This document shows positions 18,106 through 26,701 of a stretch of DNA of 64,000 nucleotides, piece by piece. The number at the start of each line of letters is the position of its first letter. The first letter of the stretch is position 1. This DNA comes from Nocardia colli (GTDB taxonomy: Bacteria > Actinomycetota > Actinomycetes > Mycobacteriales > Mycobacteriaceae), in assembly GCF_008704205.1 (NCBI RefSeq), contig NZ_VXLC01000015.1:434001-498000 (forward strand). The letters run 5' to 3'. The notes beneath the pieces were generated by a model that saw only the letters and a program-made list of their open reading frames with translations, ran no database searches and had not been told where the DNA came from. Both the position numbers and the translations under genes were made by a program.

Positions 18106-18543
18106 CTATTTGCGGCGTGGCAGGCGGGCGAGGTGGGCGAAGAATTCGTCGATCTGCTTGATGGCGGAGGTGTATTGGTCGAGGTCGGCGGGTTTGGTGA
18201 CGTAGGCGTTGGCGAACAGGCGGTAGCTGCTCAGCACGTCGTCTTCGGCCGAGGAGGTGCTCAGGATGACCACCGGCATGTCGGACAGCTCGTCGTCGGC
18301 GCGGATCTTGGCCAGGATCTGCCTGCCGTTGTATTTGGGCAGGTTCAGGTCCAGCAGCACCAGGTCCGGGCGCGGCGCGTTCAGGTGATCGCCTTGGCGG
18401 AACAAGAAATCCAGGGCTTCCTGTCCGTCGCGCGCGACATGCAAGGTGCTGCCGATGTTGTGCTCTTCGAACGCTTCCCTGGTCATCAGTTCATCGCCCG
18501 GGTCGTCTTCGACGAGCAGGATATCGACGGGGCGGGCAGACAT
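18106..18543 (-). CDS. CheY/Rcp1-like single-domain response regulator
   Basis: A 145-residue receiver-only protein. It shows the acidic cluster in LLVEDDPGDE, the phosphorylated Asp in LVLLDLNLPKYNG and the Lys in ANAYVTKP. The extended loop after the second strand (LFRQGDHLNAPRPD) is typical of the Rcp1 group that pairs with phytochrome-like or CHASE3 kinases. Its ATG overlaps the kinase stop codon by one base (TGATG), so the two are coupled. No output domain is present; it probably passes phosphate or binds a partner protein. Confidence 0.92.
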   Translation of the reverse strand: MSARPVDILLVEDDPGDELMTREAFEEHNIGSTLHVARDGQEALDFLFRQGDHLNAPRPDLVLLDLNLPKYNGRQILAKIRADDELSDMPVVILSTSSAEDDVLSSYRLFANAYVTKPADLDQYTSAIKQIDEFFAHLARLPRRK

Positions 18544-20189
18544 CACAGCGGAACTCCTTCGGCGGCCGGTTCGGCCGGGTTGACGGGGTCGCCCGCGGCG
18601 CGGGCGGGCAGGGTGAACCGGAACCGGGTTCCTTCGGTGTAAGCGGTGTCGACCCAGATCTTGCCGCCGTGATACTCGACAATCTTACGGCACACGGCGA
18701 GACCGATTCCGGTGCCGCCGTACTCTTCTCGACTGTGCAGGCGTTGAAAGATCACGAACACCTGCTCGGCGAACTCGGTCGCGATGCCGATGCCGTTGTC
18801 GGTCACCGAGAATTCCCACATTCCGGACGCGGCGTCGATCGCGCAATCCACCCGTACGAGCGGAACCCGTTCGGGGGCGCGGAATTTGATGGCGTTGGCG
18901 ATCAGGTTCTGCCACAACATCGTCAGCAGCGTCGAATCGCCGGCGACCGTGGGCGATTGAGCGGGCAGCTCCACCCGGGCGCCGGTCTCCTCGATGACCG
19001 AGGACAGATTATCGACTGCGGTGTCCAGCGTTTCGCGCAGCTCGACCTGGGCGGTGGCCTCGATGACCCGCCCGACGCGGGAGAAGGTGAGCAGATCGTT
19101 GATCAGGACCTGCATGCGTTTGGCGCCGTCGACGGCGAAGTCGATGTATTGCTTGCCGCGTTCGTCGAGCTGGTCGCCGTAGCGTTTGTCCAGCAGCTGG
19201 CAGAAGGAGGCGACCTTGCGCAACGGTTCCTGAAGGTCGTGTGAGGCGACGTAGGCGAACTGCTCCAGTTCGGTATTGGAGCGACGCAGCTCCTCGGCCT
19301 GGCTGTCGAGCTCCGTCTTCTGTTGCGACAGAACAGCTTCCTGCGCGCGCGAGGACGTCAGCTCCGAGACCACCCGGCGGCGCATCCGCTCCACGGCATC
19401 GGCGACCGTGGCGACATCGGCCGGGCCGGCGATATCGATGTGATGTTCGAAATCTCCGTCGGCGACCCGCAGCGACGCCGACGCCAAGGCCGAAAGTGGC
19501 CGTGCGACAAGACGACGCGCCAGCGCGGTCAGCAGTGCCCCGGTCAGCAGCGCGACCGCGACCATCAGTGTGAGCACCCAATTGCGCAGGGAGCGAGCGT
19601 GTTCGAGTGCGCGGCGGTCCGCCGCGATCGCGGCGGACAGGTCGGCGTTCTGCGTGTCGAAACGGGCGCGTAGTTCATCGAAGAGCGCCTTGCCCTCCGT
19701 CGAAGTGGCCGCGAACGCCGTTGGCGGGGCCTCGATATTGCGCGCGTAGTTCGCCCGCCAGTCGTCCACAGCGCGCTGCACGTCGTCCAAATCCGCGAGC
19801 AATTCGGGGGATCCGGCGACCAGAGTGCGAATCCGGTCGGCGGCGCGGGCCTGGTCCTGGATCCCGGTGGTGTAGGGCTCGAGGAACTGCCGATCGCCGC
19901 TGAGGGCGTAACCGCGGATGCCGGTTTCCTGGTTGATCAGCGCGTTCTGCAACCGAGTTGCTTGCAGCAGGGCGGGCTGCGTGTGGTTGAGCACCCGGTC
20001 GGTCGCGTTGTTGGTGTTCGTGATCACCTGCGCTCCCGCCGCCGCACCGAGCACGACCACGATCCCCATCACCCCGAGCACCAGCTGAAACCACGTCTGC
20101 ACGGTGAAGCGACCGACACCGCGCTCCCGGTCCGGTGCCGTCACTGTTGTCCGCGGGCTCCCCACCGAGAGGCCTCCGTTTCCAGACAC
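18543..20189 (-). CDS. CHASE3-HAMP sensor histidine kinase
   Basis: A 548-residue membrane kinase. One membrane segment at about 33-55 and another at about 205-228 frame a helical CHASE3-type sensor (LINQETGIRGYALSGDRQFL is diagnostic). HAMP follows, then a coiled coil of about 45 residues, the H box FAYVASHDLQEPLRKV of the phytochrome-like kinase group, and ATP-binding boxes NLIANAIKF, VTDNGIGI and GGTGIGLAV. It is coupled to the Rcp1-like regulator. The signal is unknown; CHASE3 domains are often osmotic or envelope sensors. Confidence 0.93.
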   Translation of the reverse strand: MSGNGGLSVGSPRTTVTAPDRERGVGRFTVQTWFQLVLGVMGIVVVLGAAAGAQVITNTNNATDRVLNHTQPALLQATRLQNALINQETGIRGYALSGDRQFLEPYTTGIQDQARAADRIRTLVAGSPELLADLDDVQRAVDDWRANYARNIEAPPTAFAATSTEGKALFDELRARFDTQNADLSAAIAADRRALEHARSLRNWVLTLMVAVALLTGALLTALARRLVARPLSALASASLRVADGDFEHHIDIAGPADVATVADAVERMRRRVVSELTSSRAQEAVLSQQKTELDSQAEELRRSNTELEQFAYVASHDLQEPLRKVASFCQLLDKRYGDQLDERGKQYIDFAVDGAKRMQVLINDLLTFSRVGRVIEATAQVELRETLDTAVDNLSSVIEETGARVELPAQSPTVAGDSTLLTMLWQNLIANAIKFRAPERVPLVRVDCAIDAASGMWEFSVTDNGIGIATEFAEQVFVIFQRLHSREEYGGTGIGLAVCRKIVEYHGGKIWVDTAYTEGTRFRFTLPARAAGDPVNPAEPAAEGVPL

Positions 20190-20521
20190 TGGCGCACCGA
20201 GGCGCGCGTCATCGAACTCGGCAGCCGTTTGCTGGACCGCGAAGTATCGAGATCCTAACCGGTCCAGACCGATCCGATCTCATCATCACCGGGACATCGT
20301 CGAGCCGGAGCCGTCGAGATGAGCGAGACGACCGTTCGGCGAATCCGATTCGGCAACTTCTTGACGCACGCGGAAATCTTTGTTTGACTCCAGGGGCGTC
20401 GAGTTGTATTCGACGCCCGAGGTGCGCCCAGCCGGTAATCGGTGAACAACCTGAGCCCGGCCCCAGTCGCCAGGACGGATTCTGATTCCGTCCGAGGCGG
20501 GGTCGCTACCCGCAGTAGTAA
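20190..20521. other. 332-base intergenic region before the GH114 operon
   Basis: No credible gene is seen. It separates the divergent CHASE3 kinase and GH114 operon. It holds a perfect 9-base inverted repeat (20394-20418) preceded by TTGACG (20361-20366) and TTGACT (20384-20389), which may be -35 boxes. The operon promoter is therefore probably here. Confidence 0.6.
20394..20418. promoter_or_regulatory. Perfect 9-base inverted repeat, putative operator of the GH114 operon
   Basis: GGGCGTCGA and TCGACGCCC flank a 7-base spacer. It lies 103 bases before the first GH114 start and downstream of TTGACT, where a -10 box would lie. The position suits a LacI or GntR-type repressor, neither of which is encoded next to the operon. 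An RNA hairpin in the leader is an alternative reading. Confidence 0.5.
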
Positions 20522-21355
20522 ATGGGACTCAAGATGAGCATCAATCGTGTTCGGGTGTCTTCCGCAACTGCCTTGGTTGTGGCCTGCGTATCGGTCAATC
20601 TCCTCGCTTCAGCAGGGCCGGCCTCCGCCGCACCACCCGTGGTACTTCCGACGCCGCACGCAGAATTCGATTACCAGATCGGCGCGCCGTACGACCCGCC
20701 TGCCGGCGTCGGCGTGATTTCGCGGGACTACACCAAGGAGCCGGTGCCCGGCGTCTACAACATCTGCTATGTGAACGCATTTCAGACGCAAAAGGGCGCT
20801 CAGGGGCAGTGGGAGCCGGATCTCTTGCTGCGCAACGGGAACGGTGAGGTAATCGAGGATGAGAAGTGGGGCGGCGAGGCGATCCTGGATTTGCGCGAGG
20901 ACGGCAAGCGTAAGCGCATCGCCGCGAAGATCAACGGCTGGATCGACATCTGTGCCGCCAAGGGCTTCCAGGGTGTCGAACCCGATAACTACGACAGCTA
21001 CGAGCGGTCGCAAGGTCTGTTCTCCGCGAACGAGGCGCAGTTGTTGATTCAGCTGCTGTCGGCGCACGCACACGACAAGGGTCTGGCGATCGCACAGAAG
21101 AACGCCTCCGACCTACTCGGCGCCGCCAGGAAGAACGGCCTCGACTTCGCCGTCGCCGAAGAATGTGGGCAGCAGGGTGAATGCGACCAATATGCGTCGG
21201 CCTTCAACGATCATGTGGTCGTCATCGAATATACTGCTAAAGGTCTGGCGAATGCGTGTGCGGGTTTCAAGGACCGGCTGAGTATTGTGCGGCGCGACAT
21301 GTTGGTGACCGCGCCCAATAGCGGCGAATATGTCCGCGAAACCTGCCGCAAGTGA
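20522..21355 (+). CDS. Secreted GH114 glycosidase (endo-alpha-1,4-polygalactosaminidase-like)
   Basis: A 277-residue secreted enzyme. A Sec signal peptide ends at about residue 36 (PASA then APP). The mature part is a single GH114 TIM-barrel. Characterised members cleave alpha-1,4-linked galactosamine polymers such as the fungal galactosaminogalactan. GVEPDNYDSY (152-160, Asp155 the likely catalytic Asp) and AVAEECGQ (Glu213/214) match the two catalytic strands. Four Cys are spread in the C-terminal half. ATG 20534 is an alternative start. Its stop overlaps the next gene's GTG (GTGA). It is paralogous to the gene at 26702. Confidence 0.85.
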   Translation: MGLKMSINRVRVSSATALVVACVSVNLLASAGPASAAPPVVLPTPHAEFDYQIGAPYDPPAGVGVISRDYTKEPVPGVYNICYVNAFQTQKGAQGQWEPDLLLRNGNGEVIEDEKWGGEAILDLREDGKRKRIAAKINGWIDICAAKGFQGVEPDNYDSYERSQGLFSANEAQLLIQLLSAHAHDKGLAIAQKNASDLLGAARKNGLDFAVAEECGQQGECDQYASAFNDHVVVIEYTAKGLANACAGFKDRLSIVRRDMLVTAPNSGEYVRETCRK

Positions 21356-22650
21356 ATTCGGTGACCACGCCGACCCGTCGCACGGCACTTCGCGGCGGCG
21401 CCGCGATCGCGCTGGGCCTGGTTTCGGCGGCATGTAGTGGCGGATCCAAAGGCGGTGTCGGGCCGGACGGCCGGGTGACGATCCAGCTCTGGCACGGGCA
21501 GAACGAACGAAACCGGGTGGTGGTCGAAGAACTGGTCGCCGATTTCGAACGGGCCTACCCGAACATCCGGATCGACCTGGGCGGCGGGGGCGTGGTCGCC
21601 GACGAAATGCTGCAGAAAGTGCTGGCGGCCTTGGCTTCCGGATCCTTCCCGGACATCGCGTACATCTTCGGTTCGGACCTGGCCAGCATCGCCCGCAGCC
21701 CGAACGTCGTCGACCTCACCGACGCACTGCCCGGATGGAACGACCTCTGGCAGCCGGTGCAGACCGCGGTGACCCTCAACGGCCGGGTGCGTGCCGCGCC
21801 CGCATTGACGGACTCCCTCGCGGTGGTCTGCAACCAGGCCGTGTTCGCCAATGCTGGTGTCGCGCTACCGGTTACGGGGTGGTCGTGGAAGGACTTCACC
21901 GCTACCGCACGCAAGCTGACCGACGCCGACCGGGGGACCTTCGGGACCGGCTGGCCCGGCGTGGGCGACGAGGACACCACGTGGCGGCTCTGGCCGCTGG
22001 TGTGGGATCTGGGCGGCGAGGTGATCGCGGCCGACGGCAAGACCGTCGGGTTCGCCGACGTCGGCGAGCGCGCGCTCCAGGTGGTTGCTGATCTCGCCCG
22101 GGACAAGAGCGTCTATATCGACGCCAAACCGGGTACCGACCAGATGTATCAGGTGTTCAAGTCCGGGCTGATGGGCATGGTGATCACCGGGCAGTGGCAG
22201 CTGGCCGAGATCATCGACGCGAGGGTGGACTACACCGTGGTGCCGATGCCCAGCTTCACCGGTGCGCCGATGACGATTTCGGGTCCGGACACCTGGACCC
22301 TGTTCGACAACGGCCCGGCCCGGGTGCACGCGGCACGGACATTCGTCAACTGGCTCAACGATCCTCGGCAGGACGTGCGCTGGGATATCGGGGCAGGCAG
22401 CCTGCCGCTCAGCCGCCCGGCGCAGGCGCTGCCCGAATGGCAGCGTCAGGTCGAAGACATCGACGGCCTCGACGTGTTCACCCGGGCCTTGGTGTATTCG
22501 CGAGCCCGTCCGGTGCATCCGGCCTATCCGCAGGTCTCGCAGGCGTTGGGCCAGGCGATCGTGTCCGTGCTGTACGGCCGGCGTAGCCCGGCGGAGGCGA
22601 TGCGGCGTTGCCGCCGCGAGGCCGATGCCGCTTTGCATATTCCCCGTTGA
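21352..22650 (+). CDS. ABC transporter sugar-binding lipoprotein
   Basis: A 432-residue extracytoplasmic solute-binding protein of the carbohydrate uptake CUT1 family. The N-terminus has a twin-arginine pair (TRRTALRGG) and a lipobox (VSAAC), so it is probably a Tat-exported lipoprotein. The body has the family pattern ADFERAYPNIRIDLGGGG and a C-terminal GAGSLPLSRPA. The start GTG 21352 overlaps the GH114 stop; GTG 21361 is equally possible. It should capture the oligosaccharide released by the adjacent GH114 enzyme. Confidence 0.9.
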   Translation: MNSVTTPTRRTALRGGAAIALGLVSAACSGGSKGGVGPDGRVTIQLWHGQNERNRVVVEELVADFERAYPNIRIDLGGGGVVADEMLQKVLAALASGSFPDIAYIFGSDLASIARSPNVVDLTDALPGWNDLWQPVQTAVTLNGRVRAAPALTDSLAVVCNQAVFANAGVALPVTGWSWKDFTATARKLTDADRGTFGTGWPGVGDEDTTWRLWPLVWDLGGEVIAADGKTVGFADVGERALQVVADLARDKSVYIDAKPGTDQMYQVFKSGLMGMVITGQWQLAEIIDARVDYTVVPMPSFTGAPMTISGPDTWTLFDNGPARVHAARTFVNWLNDPRQDVRWDIGAGSLPLSRPAQALPEWQRQVEDIDGLDVFTRALVYSRARPVHPAYPQVSQALGQAIVSVLYGRRSPAEAMRRCRREADAALHIPR

Positions 22651-22658
22651 GGAGTCCC

Positions 22659-23582
22659 GTGTCTCCCGTTCCTGTTGCCCTCACACCGCCGCCGCGGCGG
22701 ATGCGCCGACGCCGGCGCGAGTCGACCACCGCGTGGCTGTTCATCTCGCCGTCTGTTCTGGTCATCCTCGGCCTGAGCTTGATTCCGGTGATCTGGTCGC
22801 TGCTGTTGTCGTTCCAAGCCAACGACTTGGTCACCCCCAGTCGCTGGGTGGGGATGGACAACTACAGCGCGCTGTTCCAGGATCCGAATTTCGTTCAGGC
22901 CGTGCGGAATACGCTGATCTATACGGTGTTGTTCGTGCCGCTCAGCATCGCCCTCGGGCTGGCGCTGGCACTGGCGCTCAATCGACGCCTGCGGTTCGTA
23001 AGCCTGTATCGGACACTGTTTTTCGTGCCGTTCGTCGTGTCCGCGACCGCACAGGGCGTGTTGTTCTCCTTCATGCTCGACCCGCAGGTCGGTGTGGTGA
23101 ATTCGTTGCTGCACCGAGTGGGGTTGTCTCCGCAGGGATTTCTCACCGACCCCGCGCAGGCGCTGTTCGTCCTGATCGCGATCACCCTGTGGAGCGGGTC
23201 GGGGTTTTGCGTCGTGGTGTATCTGGCTGCGCTGCAGGATGTGCCGCAGACCTTGCTCGAGGCCGCGCGGCTCGATGGCGCCGGTCGCTGGAACCTGCTG
23301 CGGCACATCGTTTTTCCCACGGTGATGCCGGTGACGATGTTCCTTCTGGTGTGGCAGACGATCACCGCGCTGCAGGTGTTCGACCTGGTGTACGTCTCGA
23401 CCAAAGGCGGCCCGCTCGGCTCGACCACCTTGATCGTCTTCTTCATCTGGCAGCAGGCTTTTCGTAACTTCACCGCGGGCTACGGCGCCGCGGCGGCCTA
23501 TGTTCTCGCGGTTGCCCTGTTCGGGCTGGGCCTGGCGCGCCGGCTCATGGCGCGTCGCCGCTCTCCGGAAGGGAACTCGTGA
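22659..23582 (+). CDS. Sugar ABC transporter permease (MalF/UgpA type)
   Basis: A 307-residue membrane protein with six hydrophobic segments. The EAA loop reads EAARLDGAGRWNLLRHIVFP, which is where the cytoplasmic ATPase docks. The start is GTG 22659, five bases after GAGGAG and eight bases past the binding-protein stop. An ORF extends further upstream but would overlap the binding protein. It pairs with the next permease. No ATPase gene is present in the operon, so a shared MsiK/UgpC-type ATPase encoded elsewhere is assumed. Confidence 0.92.
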   Translation: MSPVPVALTPPPRRMRRRRRESTTAWLFISPSVLVILGLSLIPVIWSLLLSFQANDLVTPSRWVGMDNYSALFQDPNFVQAVRNTLIYTVLFVPLSIALGLALALALNRRLRFVSLYRTLFFVPFVVSATAQGVLFSFMLDPQVGVVNSLLHRVGLSPQGFLTDPAQALFVLIAITLWSGSGFCVVVYLAALQDVPQTLLEAARLDGAGRWNLLRHIVFPTVMPVTMFLLVWQTITALQVFDLVYVSTKGGPLGSTTLIVFFIWQQAFRNFTAGYGAAAAYVLAVALFGLGLARRLMARRRSPEGNS

Positions 23583-24448
23583 TCACCCACGCGCACAATC
23601 GTTTTCGACTGCCGTCCAGCGCCGCTCGTCGGTTCCGGCTGCCGTTCAGTGCGTGGCACTTGCTGCTGGCTCCGTTGGCGTTGCTGTTCGCGGTGCCGCT
23701 GATCTGGTTGACGCTCAGCTCGGTGATGACCGACGCGGAGATCAACAGGTTCCCGCCGACGCTGTGGCCCTCGGGTATTCATCTCGACGGCTACCGGTTC
23801 GTGTTGTCGAACGCCAAGTTCCCCACCTGGTTCGTCAACTCGCTGATCGTCTCGGGTACCGCGGTGGTCTCGAATCTCGTCTTCGGCACGCTGGGCGGAT
23901 ACGCGTTCGCTCGGATGCGGTTCCGCGGGTCGCGAACGATGCTGGTGATGATGCTGGCGACGCTGGTCGTGCCGTTCCAGCTCACGATGATTCCGACCTT
24001 CATCGTGATGAAATGGCTGGGCCTCATCGACACCCTCGGCGCGCTGATCGTGCCGGCCCTGGTCACGCCGTTCGCGGTGTTCTTGATGCGGCAGTTCTTC
24101 CTCTCGCTGCCGCGCGAGCTGGAAGAGGCGGCGTGGATCGATGGCTGTTCGACGTTGCGCGTGCTGTGGCAGATCGTGCTGCCGCTCTCGCGCCCGGCGC
24201 TGAGCACCGTTGCCGTGCTGACCTTCCTGACCACATGGAACGACCTGACCTGGCCGTTGATCGCGCTCAATCACGACAGCACCTACACCCTGCAACTGGG
24301 CATGACGACCTTCCACGGACAGCATCAGACGCACTGGTCCGCGGTGATGGCGGGCAACGTGATCACCGTGGCGCCCGTGCTGCTGGCGTTCCTCGGCGCG
24401 CAGAAGGCGTTCATCCAGTCCGTGGCCGGTAGTGGGCTGAAAGGATGA
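23579..24448 (+). CDS. Sugar ABC transporter permease (MalG/UgpE type)
   Basis: A 289-residue second permease with six membrane segments and the EAA loop EEAAWIDGCSTLRVLWQIVLP. A conserved TWNDLTWPLIALN segment, typical of MalG-type subunits, follows. It starts at GTG 23579, which overlaps the stop of the first permease (GTGA), and its own stop overlaps the kinase start (ATGA). This strict coupling points to one transcript and matched subunit amounts. Confidence 0.92.
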   Translation: MITHAHNRFRLPSSAARRFRLPFSAWHLLLAPLALLFAVPLIWLTLSSVMTDAEINRFPPTLWPSGIHLDGYRFVLSNAKFPTWFVNSLIVSGTAVVSNLVFGTLGGYAFARMRFRGSRTMLVMMLATLVVPFQLTMIPTFIVMKWLGLIDTLGALIVPALVTPFAVFLMRQFFLSLPRELEEAAWIDGCSTLRVLWQIVLPLSRPALSTVAVLTFLTTWNDLTWPLIALNHDSTYTLQLGMTTFHGQHQTHWSAVMAGNVITVAPVLLAFLGAQKAFIQSVAGSGLKG

Positions 24449-25383
24449 CCATGATCGACCTGCTGGTCATCGGGGATGCCAACCCCGACGTGATCATCGG
24501 ACCGGTGGCCGGACCGCTGGAATTCGGTCAGCGCGAACAGCTTGCGTCCTCCGGAGTGCTCACTCTGGGCGGCTCCGGGGCGATCATGGCCTGCGGCGCC
24601 GCTCGTCTCGGACTGACCGTCGCGTTCGTCGGCCGCGTCGGGGCCGACGAGAGCGGGCGATTCGTGCGGGATTCCCTCGAGGCGCACGGGGTGGACACCT
24701 CGGCCCTGATCACCGACCGGGAGCTGGCCACCCCGCTCACGGTGGTGATCACCCGGGACGACGACCGGTCGATCGTCACGGCGCCCGGGACGCTGTCGGC
24801 GACCACCACGGCCGACGTGCCGCGCGCGCTGCTGCGGAGCTGCCGGCACGTGCACGCCGCGTCGTACTTCCTGATGCCGGCACTGGCTGCCCGGCTGCCT
24901 GCGCTGTTCGCCGAAGTCCGATCGCTGGGGTGCACCACGTCCCTCGACACCAACGACGATCCGGCCGGGCGGTGGCAGGTGCCGGGAATGTACTCCGAGG
25001 TCGATTTTCTGTTGCCCAATGCCGCCGAGGCCATGCATTTGGCCGGCGCGGACACCGTCGAGGCCGCGGCCATCGCGCTCGCCGGGCACGGCCCGACCGT
25101 GGTGGTGAAGAACGGCGCCGCCGGAGCGCTGTCCTACGACGGCCGGAATCTGTTGAGCACCAAAGGAATACCTGTAAGAGCAGTGGACAGTGTCGGCGCC
25201 GGTGACAGCTTCGACGCAGGCTTCGTCGCCGCGACTCTCGCCGGCAGCACGGCGCAGCAAGCGCTCGAGCTCGCGGCGATCTGCGGGGCCCTGTCCACGC
25301 GCGGCATCGGCGGCACGACCGCCCAACCGACCTGGAGCGAAGCGATGGCGACGCTCCACGGAATGGAAAGAATCCATGACTAA
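24445..25383 (+). CDS. PfkB family carbohydrate kinase
   Basis: A 312-residue ribokinase-fold sugar kinase. The N-terminus (LLVIGDANPDVIIGP) and the glycine pair in LGGSGAIMACGAARLG bind the sugar, and VGAGDSFDAGFVAA near residue 250 holds the catalytic Asp and anion hole. It lies between the importer and the GH4 glycosidase, so it probably phosphorylates an imported sugar or the monosaccharide that GH4 releases. Candidates are galactosamine, tagatose- or fructose-type sugars, or a nucleoside; the sequence does not decide. Confidence 0.88.
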   Translation: MTMIDLLVIGDANPDVIIGPVAGPLEFGQREQLASSGVLTLGGSGAIMACGAARLGLTVAFVGRVGADESGRFVRDSLEAHGVDTSALITDRELATPLTVVITRDDDRSIVTAPGTLSATTTADVPRALLRSCRHVHAASYFLMPALAARLPALFAEVRSLGCTTSLDTNDDPAGRWQVPGMYSEVDFLLPNAAEAMHLAGADTVEAAAIALAGHGPTVVVKNGAAGALSYDGRNLLSTKGIPVRAVDSVGAGDSFDAGFVAATLAGSTAQQALELAAICGALSTRGIGGTTAQPTWSEAMATLHGMERIHD

Positions 25384-26680
25384 AATTGCCTTCGTCGGCG
25401 CGGGCAGCGTCGAGTTCACTCAGGGATTACTAGCGGATCTGCTGGCATTTCCCGAGCTACAGCAAGCGCATGTCGCGTTGCACGACATCGACCGGGAACG
25501 GCTCGAAACTGCCGAGGCGGCCGCGAGATTCATCGCCGAGGCCCGCGGCGCCGCCCCGAAGATCACCGCGCATACCGACCGGCGTACCGCGCTGGAAGGC
25601 GCCGATTTCGTCATCAACACCGTGCAGATCGGCATGGGCGCGGCCACCGAGATCGACTTCGACATCCCGGCCCGCCACGGCTTACGCCAGACGATCGGCG
25701 ACACCCTCGGCATCGGCGGCATCTTCCGTGGCCTGCGTACGTTTCCATTCCTGAAGGCGCTCGGCGCGGACATCGCGGAGGTGTGCCCGGAAGCATGGTT
25801 GCTGAACTACACCAACCCGATGGTGATGAACGTGCAGTACCTGCGCGAGGCCACCGGCCTGACTCGCGTTGTGGGAGTGTGCCATTCGGTGTACTGGACC
25901 GTGCGGGGACTCGCGGAATTGGTCGATGTGCCGTTCGAGGAGGTGTCCTACCGCGCGGCCGGGATGAACCATCAAGCTTGGGTACTGGAATTCACCCACG
26001 CAGGCGAGAACCTGTACGACCGACTCGATGCCTTGATCGAGAAGGAGCCGGAACTGCGTCGCCGTGTGCGCGTCGACATGTACCGACGGCTGGGTTACTA
26101 CCCGACCGAGACCAGCGAGCACTCGTCCGAATACGTTCCCTGGTATCTGCACCATGGCAGTGAAGTCGAGCGGCTGCGGATACCTGTCGGTGAATACCTC
26201 GGCACTGTCGCCGACAACGTCGCGGTATACGACACCACACGGCGTTTGCTGGCCGAAGGGAAACCGCTGGAGGTGCAGAGCACGATGGAATACGCCCCGC
26301 AGATCATCCACAGCATCGTCAGCGGCACACCTCGAACTGTGTACGGCAATGTCCCGAACCACGGCCTGATCACCAACCTGCCCTCAGACTGCATCGTCGA
26401 AGTTCCCTGTCTTGTCGACGGGTCAGGCGTGCACCCCCAACCGATGGGCGCACTTCCGCCGCAATTGGCGGCTTTGAACCGGGCCTACCTGAACGTGACG
26501 GGACTGGTCGTGTCCGCCGCGGTCGATAACGATCCCCGCCACATCCGGCACGCGGCGATGGTGGATCCCGCTACCGCGGCGACGTTGACGGTGGATCAGA
26601 TCTGGGCGCTGTGCGATGAGATGGTCCAGGCGCACTCCGGTTTGCTACAGCCCTCGTTGCGCGGTGCCGTGGTGCCCTGA
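25376..26680 (+). CDS. GH4 family glycosidase (alpha-galactosidase/alpha-glucosidase type)
   Basis: A 434-residue NAD- and metal-dependent glycosidase. The Rossmann motif is FVGAGSVEFTQGLLADL (residues 6-22). NYTNPM (144-149), GVCHS (Cys169, His170) and AGMNHQAW (His199) form the NAD and Mn sites. GVCHS rather than a GLCN-type motif suggests unphosphorylated substrates, as in MelA-like enzymes. Family 4 uses a redox-elimination mechanism. It overlaps the kinase gene by 8 bases. It should act in the cytoplasm on imported oligosaccharide, consistent with an alpha-linked substrate. Confidence 0.9.
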   Translation: MTKIAFVGAGSVEFTQGLLADLLAFPELQQAHVALHDIDRERLETAEAAARFIAEARGAAPKITAHTDRRTALEGADFVINTVQIGMGAATEIDFDIPARHGLRQTIGDTLGIGGIFRGLRTFPFLKALGADIAEVCPEAWLLNYTNPMVMNVQYLREATGLTRVVGVCHSVYWTVRGLAELVDVPFEEVSYRAAGMNHQAWVLEFTHAGENLYDRLDALIEKEPELRRRVRVDMYRRLGYYPTETSEHSSEYVPWYLHHGSEVERLRIPVGEYLGTVADNVAVYDTTRRLLAEGKPLEVQSTMEYAPQIIHSIVSGTPRTVYGNVPNHGLITNLPSDCIVEVPCLVDGSGVHPQPMGALPPQLAALNRAYLNVTGLVVSAAVDNDPRHIRHAAMVDPATAATLTVDQIWALCDEMVQAHSGLLQPSLRGAVVP

Positions 26681-26701
26681 GTCCTGGTTAGCGTATTGAC
26701 C

